The position numbers were made by a program, and so were the translations under genes. From assembly GCF_019049675.1 (NCBI RefSeq), contig NZ_JAFMOW010000065.1:62001-126000 (forward strand): a DNA stretch of 64,000 nt. The letters are read 5' to 3'. Positions 34,705-45,233 of the stretch are shown here, piece after piece (the first letter of the stretch is position 1; every line of letters begins with the position of its first letter). The notes under the pieces were generated by a model. The model worked only from the letters and a program-made list of their open reading frames with translations, did no database searches and had not been told where the DNA came from. The stretch is from Rahnella bonaserana (lineage in GTDB: Bacteria; Pseudomonadota; Gammaproteobacteria; Enterobacterales; Enterobacteriaceae).

Positions 34705-35496
34705 CTACTTTGCAGATAAACGTTTTTGAGCTTGTTTTGCCGCATCGGTATTTGGGTACTGTTTTACAACCTGCGTGAAGACGGCTTTGGCTTTATCAGC
34801 CTGACCTTTCTCCTGCATGATCACCCCAACCTTAAACATCGCGTCAGAACTTTTTGGAGACTTAGGATAGTTTTTGACCACAACTGCAAAATAATACGCA
34901 GCGTCGTCTTTTTTACCCTTGTTGTAATACAACTGTCCTAACCAGTAGTTGGCGTTAGGCTGATAAGTTGAATCAGGATATTTTTTGACGAAACTCTGAA
35001 AGGCAGCGATCGCCTCATCATACTGTTTCTTTTCCAGCGCCAGGGAAACCGCAGCATTGTAATCGCTGTTCACGTCACCGGTGCTTGCAGGCGCTTGTGC
35101 AGCACCCGAGTCAGGTGTTGCGGCAGCAGAACCGGATGCGTCACCTGTGGCAGCGGCAGCGCCCGTACTGGCGGCTCCGGCATTGCCCTGGCTTAAGCTG
35201 TCCAGTTGATTAAAAATTTGCTTCTGGCGATCACCAAGCTGACTCAACTGATACTGGTTCTCCTGGATTTGACCACGAAGAGTATCCATATCACGTTGGG
35301 TATCAGAAAGTTGTTGCTGGAGTTGAGTTAATAGCTGGCTGTGAGCGTTAGAAATACGCTCCAGGGAGGTGACCCGATCTTCAATCGAGCCTGAGCCGAC
35401 ATTACTGATTGGCGCTTGGGCAGTAGCGGCCCATGGGACCGCTACGCCAACCAGTAACGACAGACTCAACAAGTGAGTTCTGAAGTTACTGCTCAT
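34705..35496 (-). CDS. cpoB: Cell division coordinator CpoB (YbgF)
   Basis: Periplasmic protein that links Tol-Pal activity to PBP1B during septal wall synthesis. 263 residues: a signal peptide (cleavage after ATA-QA), a coiled-coil trimerisation region (about residues 38-100, ISNAHSQLLTQLQQQLSDTQ), an Ala/Gly/Ser-rich linker and a C-terminal TPR domain (about 145-260, e.g. YPDSTYQPNANYWLGQLYYN). Last gene of the tol-pal operon, ten bases after pal. Confidence 0.95.
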   Translation of the reverse strand: MSSNFRTHLLSLSLLVGVAVPWAATAQAPISNVGSGSIEDRVTSLERISNAHSQLLTQLQQQLSDTQRDMDTLRGQIQENQYQLSQLGDRQKQIFNQLDSLSQGNAGAASTGAAAATGDASGSAAATPDSGAAQAPASTGDVNSDYNAAVSLALEKKQYDEAIAAFQSFVKKYPDSTYQPNANYWLGQLYYNKGKKDDAAYYFAVVVKNYPKSPKSSDAMFKVGVIMQEKGQADKAKAVFTQVVKQYPNTDAAKQAQKRLSAK

Positions 35497-35505
35497 ACTA
35501 TTCTC

Positions 35506-36018
35506 TTAGTATACCAGTACGGCACGACGGTTTTTAGCGTATGCCGCTTCGTCATGGCCCAGTACAGCTGGTTTTTCTTTACCGTAAGAAACGATAGAGA
35601 TTTGGTCAGCAGAAACGCCTTTGCCTTGCAGGTACATTTTAACAGCAGTAGCACGACGTTCGCCCAGGGCGATGTTGTACTCTGGAGTACCACGTTCGTC
35701 AGCATGACCTTCTACAGTCACTTTGTAAGACGGGTTGCTACGCAGGAATGCTGCGTGCGCGTCTAACATCTGAGCGAATTCAGAAGACACATCGTATTTG
35801 TCCAGGCCAAAGTAAACGATGTTGTTTTTCTGCAGTTCTTGCATCTGCAGACGAGCTTGCTCTTCTGAAGACATGTTAGCGTTTTCAGTGCCAGCGCCAG
35901 AGTTCAGACCCATACCATTGGATTGGTCGTTGTCTGCGTTTTTGTGAGAACTACAAGCAGCTACTGCCAGTACAGGCAACGCCAGCATCAGCCCTTTCAG
36001 CACTTTATTCAGTTGCAT
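35506..36018 (-). CDS. pal: Peptidoglycan-associated lipoprotein Pal
   Basis: Outer-membrane lipoprotein that binds peptidoglycan and TolB. 170 residues: signal with lipobox [11 protein letters not shown], a linker, and an OmpA-like domain with the diaminopimelate-binding residues in [15 protein letters not shown] and [20 protein letters not shown]. Length is close to E. coli Pal (173). Confidence 0.97.
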   Translation of the reverse strand: MQLNKVLKGLMLALPVLAVAACSSHKNADNDQSNGMGLNSGAGTENANMSSEEQARLQMQELQKNNIVYFGLDKYDVSSEFAQMLDAHAAFLRSNPSYKVTVEGHADERGTPEYNIALGERRATAVKMYLQGKGVSADQISIVSYGKEKPAVLGHDEAAYAKNRRAVLVY

Positions 36019-36065
36019 CTATTCGATCCTTTTATAATTTTTTGCCATACATAGTTTTCTATGCA

Positions 36066-37358
36066 TTACAGATACGGCGACCAGGCAGGAAATTTGACCT
36101 GTCCATCAGTTGCCGGAAGACGCGCTTTGAAGCGCCCATCAGTCGATACCAACTGCAATACGGAACCCAGACCCTGTGAAGAGCTGTAAATTACCATGGT
36201 GCCGTTTGGTGCGAGGCTAGGCGTTTCATCCAGGAACGTGTCCGTCAATGTTTGAACGGCTCCCGTTGCCAGATCTTGTTTAGCGATGTGCTGTGTACCG
36301 CTGGCGCTGCTCACCATCACCAGGAACTTACCATCTGCACTTACGTCAGAGTCCTGATTCTGCGAGCCTTCCCAGGTCAGACGCTGTGGCGCACCGCCAT
36401 TAATATTGACTTTATAAACCTGCGGACGACCGCCCTGATCCGACGTGAACGCCAGATTCTGGCTGTCCGGGAACCAGGTTGGTTCGGTATTGTTGCTACG
36501 TCCGTTTGTTACCTGACTAATCTGACCAGAAGACAGATTCATCACATACAGGTTCAGGCTGCCGTCTTTAGACAGAGCGAAAGCCAGTTTGCTGCCATCA
36601 GGTGAGAACGCCGGTGCACCGTTGTGACGCGGGAATGAAGCAATCTGTTTGATCGCGCCATTAGCCAGAGTCTGAACAACCAGTGCTGAACGACCACTTT
36701 CGAACGTGACGTATGCCAGCTTGCTGCCATCAGGAGACCAGGCCGGAGACATCAAAGGCTCTGGGGAACGATGAACCACGAACTGGTTGTAACCGTCATA
36801 ATCCGCTACACGCAGTTCATACGGGAATTTACCGCCGTTGGTCTGCACGATATAAGCGATACGGGTACGGAATGCGCCTTTAACACCGGTCAGCTTTTCG
36901 AAAACTTCGTCACTGGCGGTATGGGCGGAATAACGCAACCACTGTTTGGTCACTTTGTACTGGTTTTGTGCCAGCACGGTACCTGGTGCTCCAGAGGTAT
37001 CAACAAGCTGGTAAGACACCACGTAGCTGCCATCGGCTGCAGGCTGAACCTGACCGATAACAACCGCATCAATACCCAGCGCGGTCCATGCAGCAGGAGT
37101 CACTTCTGCGGCAGAGGTCGGCTGTTGTGGCATACGTGATGCATCAATAGGATTGAACTTGCCGCTGTTACGTAAGTCAGCTGCAACAATACCACCCACA
37201 TCTTCAGGTGGTGTACCCGGGCCAGCCCATTTGAATGGCACAACGCCAATCGGACGAGCTGTATCTACCCCTTGGGTAATTTCAATGCGAACTTCTGCAT
37301 GAACTACAGATGCCCACATCATCAAAAGGCCGAACGCTACTCGAAATGCCTGCTTCAT
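36066..37358 (-). CDS. tolB: Tol-Pal system protein TolB
   Basis: Periplasmic beta-propeller protein that binds Pal and TolA. ATG 37358 gives 430 residues, the same as E. coli, with signal peptide [21 protein letters not shown]. An N-terminal alpha/beta domain precedes six blades, each with a motif like [30 protein letters not shown] or [16 protein letters not shown]. The frame extends to 37424 but lacks reason to start there. Confidence 0.97.
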   Translation of the reverse strand: MKQAFRVAFGLLMMWASVVHAEVRIEITQGVDTARPIGVVPFKWAGPGTPPEDVGGIVAADLRNSGKFNPIDASRMPQQPTSAAEVTPAAWTALGIDAVVIGQVQPAADGSYVVSYQLVDTSGAPGTVLAQNQYKVTKQWLRYSAHTASDEVFEKLTGVKGAFRTRIAYIVQTNGGKFPYELRVADYDGYNQFVVHRSPEPLMSPAWSPDGSKLAYVTFESGRSALVVQTLANGAIKQIASFPRHNGAPAFSPDGSKLAFALSKDGSLNLYVMNLSSGQISQVTNGRSNNTEPTWFPDSQNLAFTSDQGGRPQVYKVNINGGAPQRLTWEGSQNQDSDVSADGKFLVMVSSASGTQHIAKQDLATGAVQTLTDTFLDETPSLAPNGTMVIYSSSQGLGSVLQLVSTDGRFKARLPATDGQVKFPAWSPYL

Positions 37359-37488
37359 TGTATCTCCCTTATCTGGACGTATCTGCCCGCGATAATTTAG
37401 CAGAATTTTAACAAACCAACGCATACAAAACTAGAATTACACCTTGCAATCTATCGTAAAAATCTGAAAAGAAATTATTTTCGTCTTT

Positions 37489-38721
37489 CTACGGTTTAAA
37501 ATCTATCGGAGCATTTTTAAAGACTTCATAGACTGCTTCAGAAGGCGGTTTCGGGAATTTCGCCTGTCGGGCCGCGGCAAGCGCTGCCTGACAAAGTGCA
37601 GGATCCCCACCTTCCGCCGACACGCTGATTAGCGAGCCATCCGGGTTCATTTTAACGCGCAACGAACAGGTCTTACCTGCATACGATGACGCGTCATAGA
37701 ATCTGCTCTCGATAGCAGCCTTAATCTGGCTACCATAGTTAGCAATATCTGCACCTGATGCGCCTGCCTTTTTCTGCGTCCCCTTCCCTGCCGGAGCAGA
37801 AGCGCCGCCACCTGTTGCGCCTTTCGGTGCATTTTTGGAGTCAGCAAGGCCATCAAATAAGTTATTCGCATCAGCCGCTTCTTTTGCAGCAGCGGCGGCA
37901 GCAGCTTTTTTATCGGCTGCGGCTTTCTTCGCTGCAGCGGCAGCTTCTGCTTTTTTCTCGGCAGCAGCAGCGGCTTTCGCATCGGCAGCTGCTTTCGCAT
38001 CCGCTTCAGCCTGTGCTTTTGCATCTGCAGCGGCCTGCGCTTTGGCTTCTGCAGCAGCTTGTTTCTTCGCTTCTGCAGCCGCTTCTTTCTTCGCGTCAGC
38101 TTCTGCTTGTTTCTTCGCAGCGGCAGCAGCGGCAGTCGCTTCAGCCTCTGCTTTTTTCTGAGCATCAGCAGCGGCTTTTTTCTGCGCATCAGCTTGTGCT
38201 TTAGCCGCTTCTTTCGCGGCATCCGCTTTGGCTTGTGCAGCCGCTTTTGCTGCTTCGGCTTTCGCTTGTGCAGCGGCAGCTTCAGCCTGCTTCTGTTGTT
38301 CTTTCGCCTGTTCAGCGGCTTGCTCAGCTTGTTTTTGCTGCTGAGCCTGTTCCTGAGCCTGCTGCTTCGCATCCTGCTGCGCTTGCAGACGCTCTTTTTC
38401 AAGTTCTTTCAGGCGCTGTTGTTCGGCGGCCTGTTTCTGCTGAAGCTCTTCAGCCTGTTGTTCTGATTTTTTCTGACGCGCTGCAGCAGCGCGTTGGGAA
38501 TCAGCCTGTTGCTGTTGCTGACGGTTGTACTGATCGACCACGGCACTGGGATCAACCATTACGGCAGAGATATCGCTGCCGCCACCGCCCCCACTCATGC
38601 TGGTATCTTCGTCCAGCGATCCCAAAATCAGCAGGCCTATAATGATGATATGCAGAACGACCGAAACAATAACGGCGCGTTTGAGCTTATCGTTTTGTTC
38701 AGTTGCAGTTGCCTTTACCAA
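37489..38721 (-). CDS. tolA: Tol-Pal system protein TolA
   Basis: Inner-membrane protein that spans the periplasm and passes energy from TolQR to TolB-Pal. 410 residues: one membrane helix near residues 15-35, a very long Ala/Lys/Glu/Gln-rich helix (about 60-290) and a globular C-terminal domain (about 310-410) with NYGSQIKAAIESRFYDASSY. The low-complexity region produces long spurious frames on both strands. Confidence 0.97.
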   Translation of the reverse strand: MVKATATEQNDKLKRAVIVSVVLHIIIIGLLILGSLDEDTSMSGGGGGSDISAVMVDPSAVVDQYNRQQQQQADSQRAAAARQKKSEQQAEELQQKQAAEQQRLKELEKERLQAQQDAKQQAQEQAQQQKQAEQAAEQAKEQQKQAEAAAAQAKAEAAKAAAQAKADAAKEAAKAQADAQKKAAADAQKKAEAEATAAAAAAKKQAEADAKKEAAAEAKKQAAAEAKAQAAADAKAQAEADAKAAADAKAAAAAEKKAEAAAAAKKAAADKKAAAAAAAKEAADANNLFDGLADSKNAPKGATGGGASAPAGKGTQKKAGASGADIANYGSQIKAAIESRFYDASSYAGKTCSLRVKMNPDGSLISVSAEGGDPALCQAALAAARQAKFPKPPSEAVYEVFKNAPIDFKP

Positions 38722-38834
38722 AATAGATTTCCCAAGACAGGATTACTAAAAACCCGGTTTCCTGTATTGCCTGTCATACTTTTAACAAGCCAGAGAATGC
38801 CGGGTTTCAAATAAGTGTTACAAATTACCTATCC

Positions 38835-39266
38835 TCAGATAGGTTGTGTCATCAATCCGACAGACTTCACGCCAGCCTGATGCAGCATGTTCAGCGCCTT
38901 AATGATTTCATCATAAGGTACATCTTTAGCGCCGCCGATCAGGAATACCGTTTTCGGATTGGCCTGAATTCGGCTGGTCGCTTCCGCGATAACCTGCTGT
39001 TCAGGCAATTGTTCCATACGCTGATGATCCACCACTATGGTGTACTGACCCACGCCTGAGACTTCGACAATCACTGGCGGGTTATCATCGCTGGATACCG
39101 TTTTGGAATCCGTCGCGTCTGGCAGATCCACTTCCACGCTCTGAGTAATGATGGGGGCTGTTGCCATAAAAATCAGTAACAGAACCAGCAATACGTCCAG
39201 CAGCGGAACAATGTTGATCTCCGACTTACCTTCGCGACGGTTACGACGACCTCGTGAACGAGCCAT
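38835..39266 (-). CDS. tolR: Tol-Pal system protein TolR
   Basis: Inner-membrane protein of the TolQR proton channel, ExbD family, 143 residues. The single membrane helix contains the essential Asp in INIVPLLDVLLVLLLIFMAT; a periplasmic domain follows. It lies 11 bases after tolQ and 113 bases before tolA. Confidence 0.97.
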   Translation of the reverse strand: MARSRGRRNRREGKSEINIVPLLDVLLVLLLIFMATAPIITQSVEVDLPDATDSKTVSSDDNPPVIVEVSGVGQYTIVVDHQRMEQLPEQQVIAEATSRIQANPKTVFLIGGAKDVPYDEIIKALNMLHQAGVKSVGLMTQPI

Positions 39267-39277
39267 ACTCTCCCCCT

Positions 39278-39967
39278 TTAGTTACTGCTGGTTTCGCGAG
39301 AGAAAGCCTGACGGTGCAGGATGGCCGTAAATTCTTCCATGAAGTTATCGTAGTTTTGCTCAAGCTTGTTCACACGCTGGTTCAGGCGGTTATACGCCAT
39401 AACCGCAGGGATAGCAGCAAACAAACCGATCGCCGTTGCGATCAGTGCTTCTGCGATACCCGGCGCAACCATTTGCAGGGTGGCTTGTTTTACAGAACCT
39501 AAACCGATAAAGGCGTGCATGATCCCCCAGACCGTACCAAACAGGCCGATATACGGGCTGATGGAACCGACGGTACCAAGGAAAGGAATGTGCATTTCAA
39601 GAGATTCGAGTTCACGGTTAAAGGAAATACGCATCGCACGTGAAGAGCCCTCAATCACAGACTCAGGCGCATGGCTGTTGGCACGATGAAGACGCGCAAA
39701 CTCTTTAAAACCGGAATGGAAGATTTGCTCTGCCCCGCTCAGGGTTTCGCGACGGCCCTGGCTTTCCTGATACAAACGGGAAAGCTCAATACCGGACCAG
39801 AATTTATCTTCAAACGCTTCTGCCTCACGGGTGGCTGCATTCAGCACTTTCGTGCGTTGAATGATGATCGCCCAGGACGCGACAGAGAAGCACACCAGGA
39901 TAAGCATAATCAGCTTAACCAGGATGCTGGCCTTTAAAAATAAATCAAGCATGTTCATGTCAGTCAC
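39278..39967 (-). CDS. tolQ: Tol-Pal system protein TolQ
   Basis: Proton-channel subunit of the Tol motor, ExbB/MotA family, 229 residues with three membrane helices. The conserved region [20 protein letters not shown] and [20 protein letters not shown] are both intact. The start overlaps ybgC by four bases (ATGA). Confidence 0.97.
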   Translation of the reverse strand: MTDMNMLDLFLKASILVKLIMLILVCFSVASWAIIIQRTKVLNAATREAEAFEDKFWSGIELSRLYQESQGRRETLSGAEQIFHSGFKEFARLHRANSHAPESVIEGSSRAMRISFNRELESLEMHIPFLGTVGSISPYIGLFGTVWGIMHAFIGLGSVKQATLQMVAPGIAEALIATAIGLFAAIPAVMAYNRLNQRVNKLEQNYDNFMEEFTAILHRQAFSRETSSN

Positions 39968-40368
39968 TGCTTAAACTCCGCGACAATAGACTTAGGAAGC
40001 GCACGTGGCTTCATTTGGTGTGGATCAATGCACGCAATCAACACTTCCGCAGAACTCAGAAGGTTTCCATGCGAATCAAGAATTCGTTGTGCAAAAGTAA
40101 GAGAAGCTCCGCGAATGGACGTAATCTCACTCTGGACATCCAGCAAGTCATCTAAGCGAGCTGGTGCAAAGTATTCGACCGTCATGCGGCGGACAGCAAA
40201 AGCGACATGTTCTCCCAGCAACTGCTGCTGGTGAAAATTGCGTTGGCGCAACATCTCTGTGCGAGCCCTTTCATAAAAGGCGACGTATCGGGCATGGTAG
40301 ACCACACCTCCCGCGTCTGTGTCTTCAAAGTAGACACGAACCGGCCATCGGAACAACGAATTACTCAC
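39964..40368 (-). CDS. ybgC: Acyl-CoA thioesterase YbgC
   Basis: Hotdog-fold thioesterase, 134 residues, first gene of the tol-pal operon. The active-site segment is [20 protein letters not shown] with the catalytic Asp. GTG at 40368 gives [12 protein letters not shown] and the E. coli length; the ATG at 40410 would add an unrelated leader. E. coli YbgC acts on acyl-CoAs and associates with phospholipid enzymes. Confidence 0.94.
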   Translation of the reverse strand: MSNSLFRWPVRVYFEDTDAGGVVYHARYVAFYERARTEMLRQRNFHQQQLLGEHVAFAVRRMTVEYFAPARLDDLLDVQSEITSIRGASLTFAQRILDSHGNLLSSAEVLIACIDPHQMKPRALPKSIVAEFKQ

Positions 40369-40517
40369 TCTACATCCCGTAATGCAATTTGACGGCACTA
40401 CTATACTCAAGTGAGTTGGGGTTGGGAATGGGTTGCATTGCTGGAACGAAAATAATTATGGGCCAGAGCGGCCCATAGGACGATTACTGTAAATTTGTCT
40501 TTTATTTCAGCAAAGAA

Positions 40518-40811
40518 TCAGCTGAAAAAGTAAAAAAGTCCTGCGGCCAGCGCAATCATAGCAAGTATCGGAGAGAAGAACGCCTTCCACACCGATTTAT
40601 GCGGACGAAAGCCAAGGCCGTGGATCACACCGGCACAGACTGCCCATATCAGAATGATACCGTGCCAGACTTCGAGCTGACTGGTTGACGAAGCAAACAT
40701 GCCCGGTTTCCAGAACACACAGCCGGCAAGCACCAGTGACATCACAAGCGAAAGGGCCCGCAAGGGGCCCTTGTCTGTGATGGCGTAGAGTTTATCCACG
40801 ATCACACTCAT
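40518..40811 (-). CDS. ybgE: Cyd operon protein YbgE
   Basis: A 97-residue inner-membrane protein with three predicted helices (for example ALSLVMSLVLAGCVFW and AVCAGVIHGLGF). It is the last gene of the cydABX-ybgE unit and begins two bases after the cydX stop, as in E. coli. Its exact role with cytochrome bd is not known. Confidence 0.9.
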   Translation of the reverse strand: MSVIVDKLYAITDKGPLRALSLVMSLVLAGCVFWKPGMFASSTSQLEVWHGIILIWAVCAGVIHGLGFRPHKSVWKAFFSPILAMIALAAGLFYFFS

Positions 40812-40813
40812 TT

Positions 40814-40927
40814 CTACTTCTCTTCTTTAGCCGCTTTATTGGCTTCGCTGTGTTCAAACGCCAGCGCGGTAATGATACCGAATGAGCAAGCCAGTAAGGT
40901 GCCGAGGATCCAGGCAAAATACCACAT
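40814..40927 (-). CDS. cydX: Cytochrome bd-I subunit CydX
   Basis: A 37-residue single-helix protein starting MWYFAWILGTLLACSFGIIT and ending in a charged tail (KAAKEEK). It matches CydX (YbgT), which stabilises the haem groups of cytochrome bd-I. ATG 40927 is preceded by AAGGAGAACACC; the stop is two bases before ybgE, and cydB ends ten bases upstream. Confidence 0.95.
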   Translation of the reverse strand: MWYFAWILGTLLACSFGIITALAFEHSEANKAAKEEK

Positions 40928-40937
40928 GGTGTTCTCC

Positions 40938-42077
40938 TTAATACAACGAATGCTTGTTGTTCTCGATGTAGTGTTTATCGAGGCGACCGAACATCTTGTA
41001 ATACGCCCATGAGGTGTAAATCAGGATGATTGGCACAAAGATACAGGCAACAACGGTCATCACTCTGAGCGTCAGCAAGGTGGATGTCGCATCCCACATA
41101 GTCAGGCTGGCGTTCGGCTCAGTGATTGACGGCATCACGAACGGGAACATAGTGATACCTGCAGTCAGGATCACACAAGCGATAGTCAGTGAGTTACTGA
41201 TGAATGCCAGCGCCGCTTTGTTCATGCGTGAGAACAAAATGGTCAGCAGCGGCAAAATCACACCCAGTGCAGGGATCGCCCACAGACCAGGGGTCTTGTT
41301 GAAGTTAGCCAGCCATGCACCTGCTTCATGAGACACCGTTTTGCGCAGCGGATTAGACGGGCCGGCGTGGTCCATAACAGACGTCACGGTGAAGCCATCA
41401 ATCCCTTTCACTAACCAGATACCTGCCAGCAGGAAGCACACCATCATCACCAGCGCAGAAATCTGCGACGCGGTGCGGGTACGCAGGTGCAATTCACCCA
41501 CGGTACGCATTTGCAGATAGGTCGCACCCTGCGTGATAAGCATGGTCAGGCTGACCAGACCGGCCAGAATGCCGTACGGGTTCAGCAGGCCCAGCAAATT
41601 GCCGGTATAGAACAGACGCAGATCGCTGTCGATGTGGAACGGAACACCCAGCAGCAGGTTACCGAACGCCACACCGAAGACCAGTGCAGGCACGAAGCTG
41701 CCGATAAAGATGCCCCAGTCCCACATGCCACGCCAGCGCGGGCTCTCGAGTTTTGAACGATAGTCAAAGCCCAGCGGACGGAAGAACAAGGCGCACAGCA
41801 CCAGCACCATCGCGGCATAGAAGCCGGAGAATGCCGCCGCGTAAACCATCGGCCATGCAGCAAATAATGCACCACCGGCGGTGATCAGCCAGACCTGGTT
41901 ACCGTCCCAGTGCGGGGCGATGGCGTTGATCATCACGCGGCGATCAGTATCGGTTTTACCGATAATGCGCACCAAAATGCCCACGCCCATATCAAATCCA
42001 TCGGTGACTGCGAAGCCGATAAACAGCACGCCAATCAGCACCCACCAGATGAACCGTAAAACTTCATAATCAAACAT
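40938..42077 (-). CDS. cydB: Cytochrome bd-I ubiquinol oxidase subunit II
   Basis: Inner-membrane subunit of the high-affinity terminal oxidase, 379 residues and about eight helices. Typical parts are MFDYEVLRFIWWVLIGVLF, GFAVTDGFDMGVGILV with an acidic residue near the haem pocket, and HWDGNQVWLITAGGALFAAW. It lies 14 bases after cydA. Confidence 0.97.
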   Translation of the reverse strand: MFDYEVLRFIWWVLIGVLFIGFAVTDGFDMGVGILVRIIGKTDTDRRVMINAIAPHWDGNQVWLITAGGALFAAWPMVYAAAFSGFYAAMVLVLCALFFRPLGFDYRSKLESPRWRGMWDWGIFIGSFVPALVFGVAFGNLLLGVPFHIDSDLRLFYTGNLLGLLNPYGILAGLVSLTMLITQGATYLQMRTVGELHLRTRTASQISALVMMVCFLLAGIWLVKGIDGFTVTSVMDHAGPSNPLRKTVSHEAGAWLANFNKTPGLWAIPALGVILPLLTILFSRMNKAALAFISNSLTIACVILTAGITMFPFVMPSITEPNASLTMWDATSTLLTLRVMTVVACIFVPIILIYTSWAYYKMFGRLDKHYIENNKHSLY

Positions 42078-42091
42078 AAGTGGACTCCCTA

Positions 42092-43660
42092 TTACCGAGC
42101 TTGCTCAAGTGGCGCTGAAGTTTGTTCATAATGATAACGGCCAGTTTTCAGGCTGCTTGGGCCCAGGCGCGCATATTTGAACATCAGGAACATTTCAGCA
42201 ACCAGGAACAGGGTGTACAGGCCACAGATGAGGATCATCGAGGAAAGTACATCACCCACAGTCAGTGAAGAGTGCGCAACCGCAGTCGGTAACACCTCAC
42301 CAATAGCCCAAGGCTGACGGCCATATTCGGCCACGAACCAACCCGCTTCGACAGCAATCCATGGCAATGGAAGGCCGATGAATACCGCGCGATGTAACCA
42401 GCGTTTCTGACCAATCTTGCCGCGCAATACGGTGTAGAAGGACAGCGCAATCAGCACGAACATCAGGATGCCGCAGGCAACCATGATACGGAATGCGAAG
42501 TAAAGCGGCAGAACACGCGGGATAGAATCTTTGGTCGCTTTCTGAATTTGTGCGTCAGTCGCACCCGCCGGGTTGTCGGTATAGCGCTTAAGCAACATAC
42601 CGTAGCCCAGATCCTGCTTAGCATTTTCGAAATCGCTGCGCACTTTAGGGTCAGTGTTACCTGAACGCAGTTCTTCCAGCAGGGTGTACGCTTTCATACC
42701 ATTGCGGATACGCACTTCGTGTTGCGCCATCAGGTCTTTCAGCCCGGTAACAGGCGTATCAACAGAACGGGTGGCAATCAGGCCGAGCAGGTATGGGATC
42801 TGAATAGAATATTCATTTTCCATTTTATCCTGGTTAGGCATACCAAACAGCGTGAAGCTGGCCGGTGCAGGTTGGGTGTCCCACTCTGCTTCGATAGCCG
42901 CCAGTTTGGTTTTCTGCACGTCACCCATTTCGTAACCGGATTCATCACCCAGCACGATAACGGAAAGTACGGCAGCCAGACCAAAGCTTGCAGCAATCGC
43001 AAATGAGCGTTTCGCGAAACCGACGTCACGACCTTTAAGCAGGTAGTAAGAGCTGATAGCCAGGATGAACATCGCGCCAGTCACATAGCCGGACGCTACG
43101 GTGTGAACGAATTTAACCTGCGCAACCGGGTTCAGAACCAGCTCAGAGAAGCTGACCATTTCCATACGCATGGTTTCGTAGTTGAAGGTGGAAGCAATCG
43201 GGTTTTGCATCCAGCCGTTCGCCACCAGGATCCACAAGGCAGACAAGTTTGAGCCAAGCGCCACAAACCAGGTCACTGTCATGTGTTGAACTTTAGAAAG
43301 ACGATCCCAACCGAAGAAGAACAGGCCGACTAAAGTGGATTCCAGGAAGAACGCCATCAAACCTTCGATCGCCAGAGGCGCACCGAAGATATCACCGACG
43401 TAATGTGAGAAATATGACCAGTTAGTACCGAACTGGAATTCCATGGTTAAACCGGTTGCAACGCCCAGCGCAAAGTTAATTGCAAAGAGTTTGCCCCAGA
43501 ATTTGGTCATATCTTTATAGATTTGTTTGCCGGAAAGCACATAAACCGTTTCCATAATTGCCAGTAAAAACGCCATACCCAGCGTTAATGGGACAAATAG
43601 GAAATGGTACATGGCTGTTAAAGCAAACTGTAAACGCGACAGTTCAACGATATCAAACAT
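42092..43660 (-). CDS. cydA: Cytochrome bd-I ubiquinol oxidase subunit I
   Basis: Haem-bearing subunit that oxidises ubiquinol and reduces oxygen; 522 residues, nine helices. Haem ligands are in [17 protein letters not shown] (His19), [19 protein letters not shown] (His186) and [13 protein letters not shown] follows in the quinol loop. The C-terminal [14 protein letters not shown] is conserved. ATG 43660 with AGGAGCAAGG upstream matches the E. coli start; the frame extends upstream without support. Confidence 0.97.
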   Translation of the reverse strand: MFDIVELSRLQFALTAMYHFLFVPLTLGMAFLLAIMETVYVLSGKQIYKDMTKFWGKLFAINFALGVATGLTMEFQFGTNWSYFSHYVGDIFGAPLAIEGLMAFFLESTLVGLFFFGWDRLSKVQHMTVTWFVALGSNLSALWILVANGWMQNPIASTFNYETMRMEMVSFSELVLNPVAQVKFVHTVASGYVTGAMFILAISSYYLLKGRDVGFAKRSFAIAASFGLAAVLSVIVLGDESGYEMGDVQKTKLAAIEAEWDTQPAPASFTLFGMPNQDKMENEYSIQIPYLLGLIATRSVDTPVTGLKDLMAQHEVRIRNGMKAYTLLEELRSGNTDPKVRSDFENAKQDLGYGMLLKRYTDNPAGATDAQIQKATKDSIPRVLPLYFAFRIMVACGILMFVLIALSFYTVLRGKIGQKRWLHRAVFIGLPLPWIAVEAGWFVAEYGRQPWAIGEVLPTAVAHSSLTVGDVLSSMILICGLYTLFLVAEMFLMFKYARLGPSSLKTGRYHYEQTSAPLEQAR

Positions 43661-44263
43661 CTTGACCCCTTGCTCCTCGGAGGAAGACCCCAAATTGCGA
43701 TCTTTGACGAACCGGTTGCCGGAACGCCTCATGACTACCAATATTCAAATGTGTGTAGAACAGAGATGCCCGCGGCAGGCACTCTGGACCCGGAAAGCGC
43801 ACGGTCAGTAAGCCTTGTAAAAGGCTGATGAACAGGCGAAATCACGGGGAAAAGTAAACATACAAAAAACTGATGTTACAGGACCAATATGTTACGCCAG
43901 TAATCCCACACATTAAATAGGTTTTTTAGTGACCCAAAGCGGATTTCCGTATACAGGTCAATTTAAGAACAAAGCAGTAAAAATCACTGTAATTGATCTG
44001 CCGCAATTTAAGCCTATCTCCTTGTTTATTTCTATATTACCCACATCAATTTCTAAAAAAATATTTCAGGATGTTAACCGTTGGTTTCATTGAGCTTTAA
44101 GGGTGGCTTTAATGTTAATTAATTGTGTTTATATAGTTGTCATTAATATCTATTTCGCTACCTGACGAAACCTAATTATTAACCTTTCATTTCCAATGAA
44201 CCTATTGTGCTGTGTTAATAAATGTAGCTCAATTCAGCGAATGTTAAATATTTCGCTTAAAAT
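43661..44263. promoter_or_regulatory. cydA upstream region with ArcA-like sites
   Basis: An AT-rich gap of about 600 bases with no gene. TGTTAATTAA at 44113-44122 and GTTAATAAATGTA at 44214-44226 resemble ArcA-P boxes (GTTAATTAAATGTTA). E. coli cydAB is controlled from a similarly long region by ArcA, FNR and H-NS. No exact FNR palindrome was seen. Confidence 0.55.
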
Positions 44264-44290
44264 AAAAAAGGCCACCCGAAGGCGGCCAAC
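44264..44290 (-). terminator. Rho-independent terminator of sucD
   Basis: Minus strand GGCCGCC-TTCG-GGTGGCC followed by TTTTTT. A second GC-rich hairpin (GCGCCGGAAAAATTCCGGTGC) sits between it and the sucD stop. Confidence 0.9.
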
Positions 44291-44360
44291 ATGTCGAATC
44301 AGTTTCTTATATAAATCGACTTAAATCGCACCGGAATTTTTCCGGCGCGACAGGTAATGC
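44291..44360 (-). ncRNA. Candidate 3'-UTR sRNA (SdhX/RybD position)
   Basis: The sucD 3' UTR of about 95 bases contains one stable hairpin, a single-stranded A/T-rich stretch with ACTGATT, and then the strong U-tailed terminator. In E. coli and Salmonella the same location yields the Hfq-dependent sRNA SdhX. I propose the equivalent here on position and structure, not on sequence identity. Confidence 0.4.
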
Positions 44361-45233
44361 TTATTGCGGCAGGACAGATTTCACGGCTTCGCCGATGTCT
44401 GCCAGGCTGCGAACGGTTTTAACGCCGGCCGCTTCCAGTGCTGCAAATTTCTCGTCTGCAGTGCCTTTACCACCGGCAATGATGGCACCTGCGTGGCCCA
44501 TACGTTTGCCTTTAGGTGCAGTCACACCGGCAATGTAGCCCACAACCGGCTTAGTCACATGTGCTTTGATGTACGCGGCAGCTTCTTCTTCTGCGTTACC
44601 ACCGATTTCACCGATCATGACGATCACTTCAGTCTGTGGATCTTCCTGGAACAGCTTCAGGATATCGATGAAGTTGGAGCCTGGGATCGGGTCACCACCG
44701 ATGCCGACGCAAGTTGACTGGCCGTAACCATAATCAGTCGTCTGCTTAACCGCTTCATAAGTCAGTGTACCGGAGCGGGAAACGATGCCCACTTTGCCTG
44801 GCAGATGAATATGGCCAGGCATGATGCCAATTTTGCATTCGCCAGGCGTGATAACGCCCGGGCAGTTTGGCCCGATCATCACGGCATCACTTTGATCCAG
44901 TTTCACTTTAACCACCAGCATATCCAGCGTCGGGATGCCTTCAGTGATACAGATGATCAGTTTAATGCCTGCATCCAGCGCTTCCAGAATGGAATCTTTA
45001 CAGAAAGGTGCCGGAACATAAATCACAGATGCCGTTGCGCCGGTGGTTTCTACCGCTTCACGCACGGTGTTAAATACTGGCAGACCCAGGTGCTCGGTGC
45101 CGCCTTTGCCTGGCGTAACGCCGCCAACCATTTTTGTGCCATAAGCGATAGCTTGTTCAGAGTGGAAAGTGCCCTGGCTACCAGTGAAACCCTGGCAGAT
45201 AACTTTGGTATTCTTGTTGATTAAAATCGACAT
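44361..45233 (-). CDS. sucD: Succinyl-CoA synthetase alpha subunit
   Basis: TCA-cycle enzyme subunit with the phosphorylated His; 290 residues. The CoA-binding part has [17 protein letters not shown], and the active His is in [17 protein letters not shown] (about residue 247). It overlaps the sucC stop by one base. Confidence 0.97.
   Translation of the reverse strand: MSILINKNTKVICQGFTGSQGTFHSEQAIAYGTKMVGGVTPGKGGTEHLGLPVFNTVREAVETTGATASVIYVPAPFCKDSILEALDAGIKLIICITEGIPTLDMLVVKVKLDQSDAVMIGPNCPGVITPGECKIGIMPGHIHLPGKVGIVSRSGTLTYEAVKQTTDYGYGQSTCVGIGGDPIPGSNFIDILKLFQEDPQTEVIVMIGEIGGNAEEEAAAYIKAHVTKPVVGYIAGVTAPKGKRMGHAGAIIAGGKGTADEKFAALEAAGVKTVRSLADIGEAVKSVLPQ

Noticed and set aside
37647-38466. 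Several long Leu/Lys/Arg-, Ser/Phe- or Gln-rich frames on both strands
   Set aside because: All are frame shadows of the low-complexity Ala/Lys/Glu helix of TolA.
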